The translations under genes and the position numbers were made by a program. From positions 34,926 to 98,925 of the forward strand of contig CASFPS010000006.1 in the NCBI GenBank assembly GCA_949296355.1: 64,000 nt of DNA. The letters are read 5' to 3'. This DNA is from an uncultured bacterium (GTDB lineage: Bacteria; Cyanobacteriota; Vampirovibrionia; Gastranaerophilales; Gastranaerophilaceae). Below, in pieces: positions 40,983 through 49,095 of this stretch (position 1 is the first letter of the stretch; each line of letters begins with the position of its first letter). The notes below the pieces were generated by a model. The model was not told the DNA's origin and made no database searches. It saw only the letters and a list, made by a program, of their open reading frames with translations.

Positions 40983-41692
40983 AAGTCAAGCTTCTCTATT
41001 TTTACATTAAAGAGACTTTCTATATCAACTCCGTTAAGAATATTTGTAATCAAATCCTCCGGTGAAAATTTGCCTTCTATATGTGAAATCAGCCCCAAAA
41101 TTTTTATGTTTGTATACTCTTCAATAACCCGCGGAATGGCATTCAAGAGATTTCTCGGGCAGTCCTCTTTAATATTATTAATCACAACCCCGCGGATTTC
41201 AATTCCTTTTTCCTGAGCAGTATAAATTGAAAGCAAAGTATCATTTATTGAATCTTCTCTCGGTGTTACCACAAATACACTCGGAAGCTGGAGTTTTTTA
41301 ACCAGATCAACCGTCTGAACAGCAGGAGCAATAGGACTCAGAAGTCCGCAGTCTCCGTCGATAATTGTGCAGTCGGAAGTTGCAGAAATCTTTTGATATT
41401 CTTTTGCTATCAACTCTATGTCAATAGGTTCGTTTTCAAGCTCTGACGCAATCAGGGGTTCCATATCTGATTTGTACAGATAAGAAAAATGTGTATTTAT
41501 ATACGGGTCGACTGTTTTTACATAAGTTAAATCAGGCGACTGCATAAAGCCTTCATGTTCAATACCATTGGTCTGAATCGGTTTATACACGCTCGTGGAA
41601 TACCCGAGACTCTGCATGGTTGCAGCAAGCCCGGCTGATAAAAAAGTTTTTCCTTCTCTGCGGTTTGATGATGTGATATATAGATTTAACAT
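40979..41692 (-). CDS. BioD-like (dethiobiotin synthetase fold) ATPase
   Basis: 237 aa. N-terminal P-loop SSNRREGKTFLSAGLA, KPIQTNG, a DGDCGLLSPI block corresponding to the EGAGG-type segment, and VVINNI all follow the BioD/AAA_26 layout. The P-loop and the diaminopelargonate region are diverged from classical BioD (GTDTxVGKT), and no other biotin gene is nearby. It may be dethiobiotin synthase or a related enzyme. Coupled to rsmD. No clear ribosome binding site. Confidence 0.75.
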   Translation of the reverse strand: MLNLYITSSNRREGKTFLSAGLAATMQSLGYSTSVYKPIQTNGIEHEGFMQSPDLTYVKTVDPYINTHFSYLYKSDMEPLIASELENEPIDIELIAKEYQKISATSDCTIIDGDCGLLSPIAPAVQTVDLVKKLQLPSVFVVTPREDSINDTLLSIYTAQEKGIEIRGVVINNIKEDCPRNLLNAIPRVIEEYTNIKILGLISHIEGKFSPEDLITNILNGVDIESLFNVKIEKLDL

Positions 41693-41709
41693 AAGATTAT
41701 ATTAACATA

Positions 41710-42126
41710 TTAGTACACAATCTGTACAGTTATATTTCTTGAGCGCTGCTTGTTGTCAAAATCAAGTAAAATAACCTGCTGCCAGGTTCCGAGATTTAAA
41801 AGCCCGTCTTTCAAAGCAATATTAACAGAACTTCCGATAATTGCGGCTCGTACGTGCGCATAACCGTTGCCGTCGTGCCAGATTTCATCGTGATGATATT
41901 CGATACCTGTCGGCGCAATCCTCTCAAGAGCTTCTTTTAAATCTTTGATTAACCCCTCTTCGTATTCAATTGTCGTAACAGCAGAAGTGCTTCCCTGAAT
42001 CGACACGCAGACAAGCCCGTCTTTTAGCTCGTGCTGATACACGCAATTTTGTACGTGTTTTGTAATGTTAATTATATCATTGTTACCCCTTGTATTAATC
42101 GTAAAATGTTCGTTAATAACAGGCAT
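41710..42126 (-). CDS. YjbQ/UPF0047 family protein
   Basis: 138 aa. Family motifs VSIQGSTSAVTTIEYEEGL, WHDGNGYAHVRAAIIGSS and the LGTWQQVILLDFD end are clear. Members can replace thiamine-phosphate synthase weakly, but the real substrate is unsettled. AGAGGAGT precedes the ATG. Confidence 0.92.
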   Translation of the reverse strand: MPVINEHFTINTRGNNDIINITKHVQNCVYQHELKDGLVCVSIQGSTSAVTTIEYEEGLIKDLKEALERIAPTGIEYHHDEIWHDGNGYAHVRAAIIGSSVNIALKDGLLNLGTWQQVILLDFDNKQRSRNITVQIVY

Positions 42127-42179
42127 TTTCTACTCCTCTTTGACCTTAGATTACAAACTTAAAAGTATTTTACAATAAA

Positions 42180-42215
42180 CAAAATCCCTGTTCATCATAA
42201 AAACAGAGATTTTTT
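42180..42215 (-). terminator. Terminator of the XRE gene
   Basis: Stem AAAATCNCTGTT / AACAGNGATTTT (one mismatch) with T-rich flanks, between the XRE gene and yjbQ. Confidence 0.6.
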
Positions 42216-42249
42216 ACAAAACTAAACTTTTAAAATCTTATTTTTAAAA

Positions 42250-42600
42250 CTACATATTTTTCCAATCGTATAAAGTATCAAATTTATAAAATTCAGCAGG
42301 TTGCACCTGCAAAATATCAAGTAATTTTATTAAAATTCTGGTGCTGATTTGCCTTTCACACCATTCTATATGACCGATATATTTTATATTTTTAGCCAGC
42401 ATCTCCGAGAGTTGCTCCTGCGTAAGCTTTCTTTCAATACGGTATTTTTGTATTTGTTTTGCAACGTTTGTACTTTTCTTTCTCTTTTGTTGCGAAAATA
42501 AAGAGAAAGAAAAGGTACCAAAAGAAAGAGAAATAACGCAGTTGTTTTCAACGCTCTTACGAGCGTGGGACTGAATGGCTGTAGCAGGCGGAGCCTGCAC
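42250..42600 (-). CDS. XRE-family HTH regulator whose 5' end is repeat sequence
   Basis: The C-terminal 71 residues (from VAKQIQKYRIERKLTQEQLSE) form a complete Cro/C1-type HTH with the conserved GHIE-x-C-ER-x-IS. The first 45 residues are encoded by the repeat island (family copy at 42465-42660) and are Ser/Gln/Lys-rich with no domain. No in-frame start lies between the repeat and the HTH, so the original start appears to have been replaced. Either translation now begins in the repeat (ATG at 42600, no strong ribosome binding site) or the gene is a 5'-truncated remnant. Presumed DNA-binding regulator. Confidence 0.55.
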   Translation of the reverse strand: MQAPPATAIQSHARKSVENNCVISLSFGTFSFSLFSQQKRKKSTNVAKQIQKYRIERKLTQEQLSEMLAKNIKYIGHIEWCERQISTRILIKLLDILQVQPAEFYKFDTLYDWKNM

Positions 42601-43060
42601 TCTTCGCTCGCTATTGTTATGCTAACGCATAACACGCTCACGGCGCGAGGATTTGTTAGTTCTGACAGCGGCGGCGCCCTCCCGAGCGTTTTTTAGCGAG
42701 GGGCAGAGTGCGGGTTCACCCGCAACATCCATTTGATTTTATGCTCGCAAGAGCATTGTAAACAATGAAAGTTTCTTCTTTTTTGCTTCGTTTTTTCTTC
42801 TTTTGTTTTTAAAGAAGAAAAAATGAAGAAGTAATTTGTTTGTACTTTTCTTTCTCTTTTGTTGCGGTTCAAAGAGTTTTTCAAAAAACTTTCAAGCTTG
42901 TAGTTACACCTATCAACCCAATACATTTACCCCCGCGATTGTTTTCAACGCTCTTTCGATCGATAGTTTGAATGGCTGTAGCAAGCAAAGCCTGCACTCT
43001 TACGCTCGCTATTGTTATGCTTACGCATAACATGCTCGCGGCGTGAAACTTGTTAAAAAT
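42465..43060. repeat. Repeat island with two copies of an about 200-bp unit
   Basis: Copy 1 (42465-42660) and copy 2 (42836-43055) share TTTGTACTTTTCTTTCTC, TTTTCAACGCTCTT, GAATGGCTGTAGCA, GCCTGCACTCTT and CGCTCGCTATTGTTATGC in the same order. Copy 2 has a TTGTAGTTACACC...ATTTACCCCC module (42892-42940) inserted within it. Between the copies lies a GC-rich block (CCCTCCCGAGCG...) and poly-pyrimidine/poly-purine mirrored stretches. No credible gene. Confidence 0.75.
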
Positions 43061-43172
43061 TTGTAGTAGGGCAGACTTTGCCTGACATTAACTTTGTTTT
43101 TCTAATAATGACTTGCTGCTTTGATAAGATAGTAGATTGACAATATTAGTGAAGCAATTATAATATAACTAT

Positions 43173-43637
43173 ATGTATATAAAAAAGTTTTTATTGATTA
43201 TCTTATGTTATTTTTTGCTGACTTCTAGCCGTATTTTTGCAAAAGACATAATTCCAATTACACATAATGATTTAGGACAAACAGAAATTGCACTAGATTT
43301 AGATAGTATAAAAAAAATTCATTCCGATGATGTTTATTCCGTGGAAATATTAAATTTAAATGATAATATTTGGTCTCAAAAGAACCAAGTTCCTATATTT
43401 AAATATGAAATAAGAATGACCGACAAACAATACCGCATTATTGAAGTATATTCTCGATATAAAAACAATTGGAAAGTTGCTGAGTTAGGCTTTAATCAGG
43501 CAAAATTAGTAGAAAATGGTCAAGCAAAATGGTTGAATATAGAAAAAGAAACTCCAGCTGAAATAATTTACATGACGGTATTCTTAGTTAGTCAGTATGG
43601 GAAAAAATCTTTTTTAGAAAACCTATATTCAAAATAA
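43173..43637 (+). CDS. Secreted hypothetical protein (154 aa)
   Basis: Signal peptide (KKFLLIILCYFLLTSSRIFA, cleavage about 23). The mature part, about 130 residues, is beta-rich with conserved-looking aromatic positions (NIWSQKNQVPIFKYEIRM). Family not recognised. A TAATAT hexamer ends exactly 6 nt before the ATG and there is no ribosome binding site, so the mRNA may be leaderless. Confidence 0.7.
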   Translation: MYIKKFLLIILCYFLLTSSRIFAKDIIPITHNDLGQTEIALDLDSIKKIHSDDVYSVEILNLNDNIWSQKNQVPIFKYEIRMTDKQYRIIEVYSRYKNNWKVAELGFNQAKLVENGQAKWLNIEKETPAEIIYMTVFLVSQYGKKSFLENLYSK

Positions 43638-43785
43638 AATGGCTTTAGGTCGTGTTGAACAATTATTCTTCAGCACGACAAGAATAAAAAAAATTAACTA
43701 TAAACTCACAACCAGGTTTAAGCAGGTCCGGTTTCATCTGACATTAACTTTAACAAAGCATAAAGAAATTTACTTAGGACTCTAT

Positions 43786-44031
43786 TTAAGAAATTATTTT
43801 ATACAAACTTCCGGCTTCTTGTACGCTGACGTTTCCGGTCGGGATTATTAAAACTTCAACTTTTTCAACTCTGTTTGAATACTCTATTTCTATAATATCT
43901 CCGGCTTTTAATTGCTTGGCAGGTTTTGCGGGAGTCCCGTTTACAAGAACCCGCCCCATCTCCGAAACAGTATTCGCAACAGTTCTTCGTTTTATTAACC
44001 TTGATACTTTTAAGAATTTATCCAAACGCAT
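43786..44031 (-). CDS. rqcP: S4-domain RNA-binding protein, RqcP-like
   Basis: 81 aa. MRLDKFLKVSRLIKRRT is nearly identical to the start of Bacillus RqcP (YabO), followed by an S4 fold and a short tail. RqcP acts in ribosome-associated quality control (alanine tailing of stalled chains). AGAGG sits eight bases before the ATG. Gene name given by similarity from memory. Confidence 0.85.
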   Translation of the reverse strand: MRLDKFLKVSRLIKRRTVANTVSEMGRVLVNGTPAKPAKQLKAGDIIEIEYSNRVEKVEVLIIPTGNVSVQEAGSLYKIIS

Positions 44032-44130
44032 ACATTAACCTCTGTTACCCTTAGATATATTTGTTTTGAAACGATAGCGGGAGACGGAGTCGGGAGCGTG
44101 TTTGAGAAATAAATATATCTAAGGGGATAA

Positions 44131-44934
44131 TTACAATTCTTTTATGATTTCTTTGACAAGCATTTTAAATTTGTCCTTAGCTTCACCGGCTGCTTTTATA
44201 ACATCGGCGTGCGAAAGCCCGACAGGAGAAACTCCGGCTGCTGAATTACAAATACAGCTGAGTCCTATAACCTTCATTCCTGCCCACGAGGCTGTAACGG
44301 CTTCCGGAACGGTTGACATTCCGACGGCATCAGCGCCCAGAATTCTTGCCATCCTGACTTCGGCAGGAGTTTCGTATGATGGTCCTGTAAATGCTATATA
44401 AACGCCTTTTTGCAAATTTAATCCGAGTTTTTTACCGATATTTTCAGCAAGTTCTACGTATTTTTTTGTATAAACTTCGCTCATATCAGGAAAACGCATT
44501 CCCATACTGTCATCATTTGTGCCGATAAGAGGGTTTACTCCCATGTGATTTATGTGATCGGTTATTATCATCAAATCTGCCGGCTTAAATTCCGGATTAA
44601 CTCCGCCTGCGGCGTTTGTTACAATAAGAGTTTCAACCCCCAGTTTTTTCATAACTTTTACCGGAAAAACAACTTTTTGTATCGGATGTCCTTCATAGAA
44701 ATGAAATCTTCCCTGCATCATAACTACGTTTTTGCCGTTAATTTCCGCAAAAACAAGCCGGCTTTTATGTCCGGAAATTGTAGAAGTTTCAAACCCGGGA
44801 ATTTCAGAGTATGGAATCGCAATTTTACAATACTCATCTGCCAATTCTCCAAGACCCGAGCCGAGAATAATTCCAATCTCAGGTTTAAAATTGCCAATTT
44901 TATTCTTAATAAACTCTACTGCACTATTAACCAT
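44131..44934 (-). CDS. Purine nucleoside phosphorylase
   Basis: 267 aa from the ATG at 44934, behind GGGGAG; the in-frame codons upstream have no such site. Type I trimeric (hexameric-unrelated) PNP motifs: ILGSGLGE (phosphate), ISGHKS, GRFHFYEG, TNAAGGVN, GPSYETPAE and GMSTVPE. Acts in purine salvage. Confidence 0.95.
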   Translation of the reverse strand: MVNSAVEFIKNKIGNFKPEIGIILGSGLGELADEYCKIAIPYSEIPGFETSTISGHKSRLVFAEINGKNVVMMQGRFHFYEGHPIQKVVFPVKVMKKLGVETLIVTNAAGGVNPEFKPADLMIITDHINHMGVNPLIGTNDDSMGMRFPDMSEVYTKKYVELAENIGKKLGLNLQKGVYIAFTGPSYETPAEVRMARILGADAVGMSTVPEAVTASWAGMKVIGLSCICNSAAGVSPVGLSHADVIKAAGEAKDKFKMLVKEIIKEL

Positions 44935-45011
44935 AACACTACTCCCCGAAAAGTATTTTACAATAAACAAAAAAACTGTACAATACCAGCGTTGTATACT
45001 CTTTTCTACAG

Positions 45012-45031
45012 GTTGGGTTTACTAACCCAAC
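45012..45031. repeat. Variant of the GTTGGGT hairpin
   Basis: GTTGGGTTTACTAACCCAAC: 8-bp stem with TACT loop, between the purine nucleoside phosphorylase and tspO genes. Confidence 0.5.
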
Positions 45032-45085
45032 AAAAACTTTTTATATATACGGGTAAACTTACGCCTTTCGCGGGATAAGAAGTGG

Positions 45086-45475
45086 TTAATTCAACAGTAC
45101 AATGCCAGCATTTAGATAAGTCGCAAACAGCAGCCATAAAAAGTATGGTATAAGAAGAATTCCGGCAAGCTTTGAACATTTATAAAATCCTCTTATATTT
45201 AAAAATGTGAAAATATCGAGAATTATAATTACACATAGGGCGAGAATCGGTTTATGTAAAACAAAAAATGCCGGTGTCCAGAGAATATTAAAAAGCATTT
45301 GCAGTCCGAAAAAAATATACCCTTCTCTTTTAGACAAAGGTGTTTTGGCAGTTATAAAAATCAAAAGAGCAACTATAATTGATATATAGAGAAATACCCA
45401 GGCAGGTGCAAAGACTCCGTCCGGCGGAGTTAATGCGGGTTTTATTAACGTTTGATACCAGTTTAAATCTGTCAT
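45086..45475 (-). CDS. TspO/MBR family membrane protein
   Basis: 129 aa with five hydrophobic helices. Family signatures: W-Y-x-x-L-x-KPALTPPDGVFAPAWVFLY, F-x-x-Q-x-x-x-N-x-x-W-x-x-x-FF, and P-Y-x-x-W-x-x-x-A-x-x-x-N. Binds tetrapyrroles or cholesterol-like ligands in other organisms. ATG at 45475 chosen; an upstream TTG is also in frame and neither has a clear ribosome binding site. Confidence 0.9.
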   Translation of the reverse strand: MTDLNWYQTLIKPALTPPDGVFAPAWVFLYISIIVALLIFITAKTPLSKREGYIFFGLQMLFNILWTPAFFVLHKPILALCVIIILDIFTFLNIRGFYKCSKLAGILLIPYFLWLLFATYLNAGIVLLN

Positions 45476-45609
45476 ATTTATATTTTTAAAACAAATAACA
45501 AATTTTTCATCAGACAAACAGGTAATCTGATTGCGCAGACATTCCGGCAGGTATTTAACTTATCTGCTTTTAAATTTTGATAACTTCTGCAAAAAGCACT
45601 GTGCCGGAA

Positions 45610-46965
45610 TTAAAACATCAATCTGAACAGAAGGAATCTTTTATTCAATTTTTCGGAGAATTTCTTAAGGTTTGCGACTGTTGCCGAAGTATCTTCAACT
45701 ATTTGTTTTAAACCTTCTTTATCACCGTTTTCTCCGTTTATAGTTTCTAAAGCGTTTGAAACTTCGCACATAGTAACGTTCAAATTATCAATAGAAGTTT
45801 CAATCTTGGTCTTGAGATTTTCATCTTTTGTCATATCGTTAACAGAAGAAGAAATTTCGTTCAGATTCTTCATAACCGCATTCAAATCTTCACCGAACTC
45901 TTCTGCGTCAATTGCGCCGACTATCGGTGTCAACTGTTTTGACAGGTTATTAATAGCATCGGCAGTATCATACATCATCGGCTTAAATTTCTCATCACCG
46001 ATTATACCGTTAATATTTGTTGCAAGTTTGTTAAAGTTGTTTGAAACATCGCTAAGCATCCAGAGCATTGCATCAATATCATTTCTTGAAGTTTCAACAA
46101 GTTTTTCGGTTTTTGCCAATGTTGAAGTGGCTTGAGCTGTAAGTTCCTTGAAGTTAGTTACTGACTGCTTGAGTTCAGCAATCATTGCGTCGTTTAACAA
46201 TTCGTTTATGATTCTGTTAGTCTCGGTTAAAGATTCAGCAGCTTTGTATTGCAAATCCATAAAATCAGCAATTCTCATCGGCTCAATTATTGTATAAGGC
46301 GAAGTCTGGTTAGGATAAGGAAGCGCTGTATTGTCCAGAGGTGCAATTCTTAATTTCTTGACTCCGTCTGCAGTTACAATTTTACCTGTCATAAAATGCG
46401 GCAGGATAAGCCCCGGCAGGTTAACGACATAGTCAACTTTATATGCATAGCTTGTATTAACAAAGTCTCTCAACTCGTCAGGAACGAGTTTTGAAGTCAT
46501 TATCTGGGATTTTTTTACAACACCCACATCATAATATTTATCATCAAGTTTAATCTCAACCGGTGTATTATTTGATAATAAATCTTTATTTACAACCGGA
46601 ATATATACAGAGCGAACCCTAGGCGGCGTGATTTCCAAAAACTGTTCGCCGATTAAACCCGACTGCTGGATAGAAAGCATAGATGCTTTAGGAATAGTGA
46701 TTCCGGGTTCAGTGATAACAAATTTCATCTTTACATAACTTGATTCGCCGTTAACAACAGGAGTAATTTCTTCTACCTGCCCGACTCTAAGTCCCATCAT
46801 TTGCACGCCGGAGCCCGGTCTCATACCGTTTACGTCTTTAAAATGGACTTCAATTCTTTCTGCCGAAGAAAAAGAACGCCCTTTTATCCATAAGACCGTA
46901 AACAAAAGTATTACCAGTGCTACGAGTGTTAATATTCCTACTTTGAATGATGGTGACATTTTCAT
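45610..46965 (-). CDS. MlaD/MCE family lipid-transport protein
   Basis: 451 aa. One N-terminal anchor helix (8-27) and an MCE domain (VHFKDVNGMRPGSGVQMMGLRVG...GLIGEQFLEI). A long helical tail follows, from about 225 (many NNL/ITE heptads). Periplasmic ring subunit of an MlaFED-type phospholipid importer. The long tail resembles cyanobacterial/plastid TGD2-like and other long MCE proteins. AAGGAAA precedes the start. Separated from mlaF by a 240-bp repeat-bearing gap. Confidence 0.9.
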   Translation of the reverse strand: MKMSPSFKVGILTLVALVILLFTVLWIKGRSFSSAERIEVHFKDVNGMRPGSGVQMMGLRVGQVEEITPVVNGESSYVKMKFVITEPGITIPKASMLSIQQSGLIGEQFLEITPPRVRSVYIPVVNKDLLSNNTPVEIKLDDKYYDVGVVKKSQIMTSKLVPDELRDFVNTSYAYKVDYVVNLPGLILPHFMTGKIVTADGVKKLRIAPLDNTALPYPNQTSPYTIIEPMRIADFMDLQYKAAESLTETNRIINELLNDAMIAELKQSVTNFKELTAQATSTLAKTEKLVETSRNDIDAMLWMLSDVSNNFNKLATNINGIIGDEKFKPMMYDTADAINNLSKQLTPIVGAIDAEEFGEDLNAVMKNLNEISSSVNDMTKDENLKTKIETSIDNLNVTMCEVSNALETINGENGDKEGLKQIVEDTSATVANLKKFSEKLNKRFLLFRLMF

Positions 46966-47208
46966 TTTTTATGTTTCCTTTTTGTTAGTGAATAGTGAGC
47001 AGTGAATAGTGAATAGATTTTATTGTTGGGTTTCACCCAACCTACTAATTAACCTTGCTGTTCTGGCATGTAGAACTCTTGGTTTAGCGTCATTGCGAGA
47101 AAATCTCTGATTTTCGTGGCAATCTATTTCTCCTTATTCAACTGTCAAACTTCAATTTCTCCTAAACTTCTAAACTTATCCTCTCCTAAACTTTTCTTAC
47201 CCCTATCT
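46966..47208. repeat. Repeat-bearing gap between mlaF and mlaD homologues
   Basis: Contains one GTGAATAGTGAGCAGTGAAT copy (46987-47016), the GTTGGGTTTCACCCAAC hairpin (47025-47041) and a CGTCATTGCGAG...GGCAATC module (47090-47133). No gene. Confidence 0.65.
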
Positions 47209-47928
47209 TTACCCCTTCATATTCATCGGACCTTCGATTGAAGCGGTTACGAATTGTTTAGTGTACGGTGTCCTTTGTTCCATAAGTTCCTCGGGAGTTC
47301 CTTCAAACACTGCATGTCCATTATACAACATCAAGACGGAATCAGCAGTCCTTCTAATAGTGGACATTTGGTGGGTAACTACAATAGATGCGGCATTTGT
47401 TTCGTTTTTAAGCCTTACGATATAGTCCTCAATAAGTGTGGAAGAAATAGGATCCAAGCCCGCCGTAGGCTCATCATAGAGAATAATTTTAGGTTCAGTT
47501 ACAATAGCACGTGCAAAACTTACACGCTTCTGCATCCCGCCTGAAAGTTCTGAAGGATATTTATCTTCAATACCTGAAAGACCCACTAAATCAAGTTTTT
47601 CTGCAACAATTCTTTCAAGTTCTTTTCTTGTGTATTTTCCTCTTAAGTCTTTTCTTTCCTGAAGAGCAAAAGAGATATTATCAAAGACATTAAGAGAATC
47701 AAAGAGCGCGGAATACTGGAACACCATTGCAATATCTCCGCCGGAGGTGATAATCTCGCCGGAATCTTTTTCAATAAGCCCGCTTATAAGTTTCAGAACC
47801 GTACTTTTACCGGAACCGCTGAAACCTATTATTGAAAGAATTTTCCCATCGTCAACTTTGAACGACAAATCTTCAAGTATAACTTTTTTATCAAATGATT
47901 TAACTAAATTTTTAACTTCTATTCCCAT
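47209..47928 (-). CDS. MlaF-like ABC transporter ATP-binding protein
   Basis: 239 aa. Walker A GFSGSGKST, signature LSGGMQKRVSFARAI, Walker B IILYDEPTAGLDP, and an H-loop VVTHQ. ATPase of the MCE lipid importer; pairs with the permease gene upstream and the MCE protein gene downstream. AAGGAAAC precedes the ATG. Confidence 0.94.
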   Translation of the reverse strand: MGIEVKNLVKSFDKKVILEDLSFKVDDGKILSIIGFSGSGKSTVLKLISGLIEKDSGEIITSGGDIAMVFQYSALFDSLNVFDNISFALQERKDLRGKYTRKELERIVAEKLDLVGLSGIEDKYPSELSGGMQKRVSFARAIVTEPKIILYDEPTAGLDPISSTLIEDYIVRLKNETNAASIVVTHQMSTIRRTADSVLMLYNGHAVFEGTPEELMEQRTPYTKQFVTASIEGPMNMKG

Positions 47929-47946
47929 ATTGTTTCCTTTTTTGGT

Positions 47947-48029
47947 TAGTGAATAGTGAATGGTGAATAGTGATTAGTGATTAGTGGTTTTATATTTCTA
48001 TTCACTTCTCACTCCTCACTATTCACTAA
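47947..48029. repeat. Small inverted-repeat element between permease and ATPase genes
   Basis: Left arm GTGAATAGTGAATGGTGAAT and right arm (reverse complement GTGAATAGTGAGGAGTGAGA) form imperfect inverted ends about 80 bp apart; same family as the ends of the 308-bp element at 30236. Confidence 0.65.
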
Positions 48030-48826
48030 TAAAAAAACATTGCTGCAAACAGTAAGTCCAATACAACTATTGACACAAAAGACCAGACAACGGCTTTTGT
48101 AGTTGCAACACCGACTCCTTTTGCACCGTCCTTTGCTTCCATTCCGCAGGAGCAGCTTATAAGTGAAATTACAAACCCGAAAGTTAAAGACTTTAAAAGA
48201 CATACATTTAAGTCTTTCATATATAAACCAAACCAGACAGAATCAAAATAAGCTTTATAAGTCAATCCTGAAACAAGGTTAGACGCAACTGCTCCGCCCA
48301 GGATTCCAAAAACCGAGGCAACTATTACAACCAGCGGCATCATAAGAGTTCCGGCTATAATTCTCGGTGTAAACAAATAATGAACGGGATTAACTTTTAA
48401 AACCCTTATTGCATCGATTTGCTCGGTAACTTTCATTGTTGCAATTTCAGAAGCAAGAGACGAGCCTATCATGGAAATTATGGCAAAACCTGCCATAATA
48501 ACCCCTTCTTCCCTTACCATAAGGATTGCAACCAGCATACCGACGTAATTTCCCGCACCCTGTTTTACCATTTCTCCCGCAACCTGCATGGCTATAATAA
48601 TTGATGTCATGCCGACAATTGATAGTGTAATCGGAAGTGACGAAACTCCAAAGCGTGAAGCCTGATACATTATTGATTTGAATGTCGTAGGAAAATGCCT
48701 TAATCCTTTTAAGAATTCCAAGCCTAAAAGTGCTATGTTTCCCAAAGTAGTTACAAAGCTCTCCAGTTCCTGTATGAACATTCTATAAAGTTTATAAGTG
48801 TATGTCGCTTTATAATATATTTTCAT
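48026..48826 (-). CDS. MlaE-like ABC permease
   Basis: 266 aa, five to six membrane helices. Family motifs: GVSSLPITLSIVGMTSIIIAMQ, EMV-x-x-GAGNYVG, REEGVIMAGF, SEIATMKVTEQIDAIRVLKVNP and RIIAGTLMMPLV. First gene of the mla-type set. The stop codon lies at the edge of a repeat element, so the last residues (MFFY) may be shaped by it. Weak ribosome binding site. Confidence 0.93.
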   Translation of the reverse strand: MKIYYKATYTYKLYRMFIQELESFVTTLGNIALLGLEFLKGLRHFPTTFKSIMYQASRFGVSSLPITLSIVGMTSIIIAMQVAGEMVKQGAGNYVGMLVAILMVREEGVIMAGFAIISMIGSSLASEIATMKVTEQIDAIRVLKVNPVHYLFTPRIIAGTLMMPLVVIVASVFGILGGAVASNLVSGLTYKAYFDSVWFGLYMKDLNVCLLKSLTFGFVISLISCSCGMEAKDGAKGVGVATTKAVVWSFVSIVVLDLLFAAMFFY

Positions 48827-48864
48827 ATTGTCTTGTGTAGTATTTTACCACACATTTAATTTAT

Positions 48865-48894
48865 TTTACAATTATTTTTTATTTATGCTAGAAT
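48865..48894 (+). promoter_or_regulatory. Probable manC promoter
   Basis: TTTACA at 48865-48870 and TGCTAGAAT (extended -10) at 48886-48894 with an 18-nt spacer. Oriented toward manC, about 200 nt upstream. Confidence 0.45.
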
Positions 48895-49095
48895 TGTAAC
48901 AACACTGGGGGTGAAAATTGGACGTTCTTTGAATTCTGTGTCTTTGCAAGAGAACAATCAAAGCAGCCCTGAGCAATTTAAAAAGAGGGTATAAACCCCT
49001 CACCCGCATTCGTAACTTTCGCCTTACGGCTCAAGAACGACTGCGTCCTCTCCCGCAAGGGGCGAGGAGAACAGTAGGGAGAACAGGAGTAAATC
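48895..49095 (+). repeat. Leader of manC with a palindromic repeat
   Basis: At 48993-49075 lies an intergenic copy of the element found inside trmFO (CCTCACCCGCATT...CTCTCCCGCAAGGGGCGAGG). A 27-codon open frame (GTG at 48911, GGGGG upstream) ends exactly at the repeat border; coding status doubtful. The ribosome binding site of manC (ACAGGAGT) follows the repeat directly. Confidence 0.55.

Noticed and set aside
42693..42926. 77-residue open frame on the minus strand
   Set aside because: Lies entirely in the repeat island; the peptide is a translation of repeat modules (Lys/Arg runs from poly-pyrimidine DNA).
43639..43851. 70-residue open frame after the 43173 gene
   Set aside because: Overlaps the rqcP-like gene on the other strand, has no ribosome binding site, and its composition is not protein-like. 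The GTCGTG...CACGAC hairpin inside it fits a transcript end.
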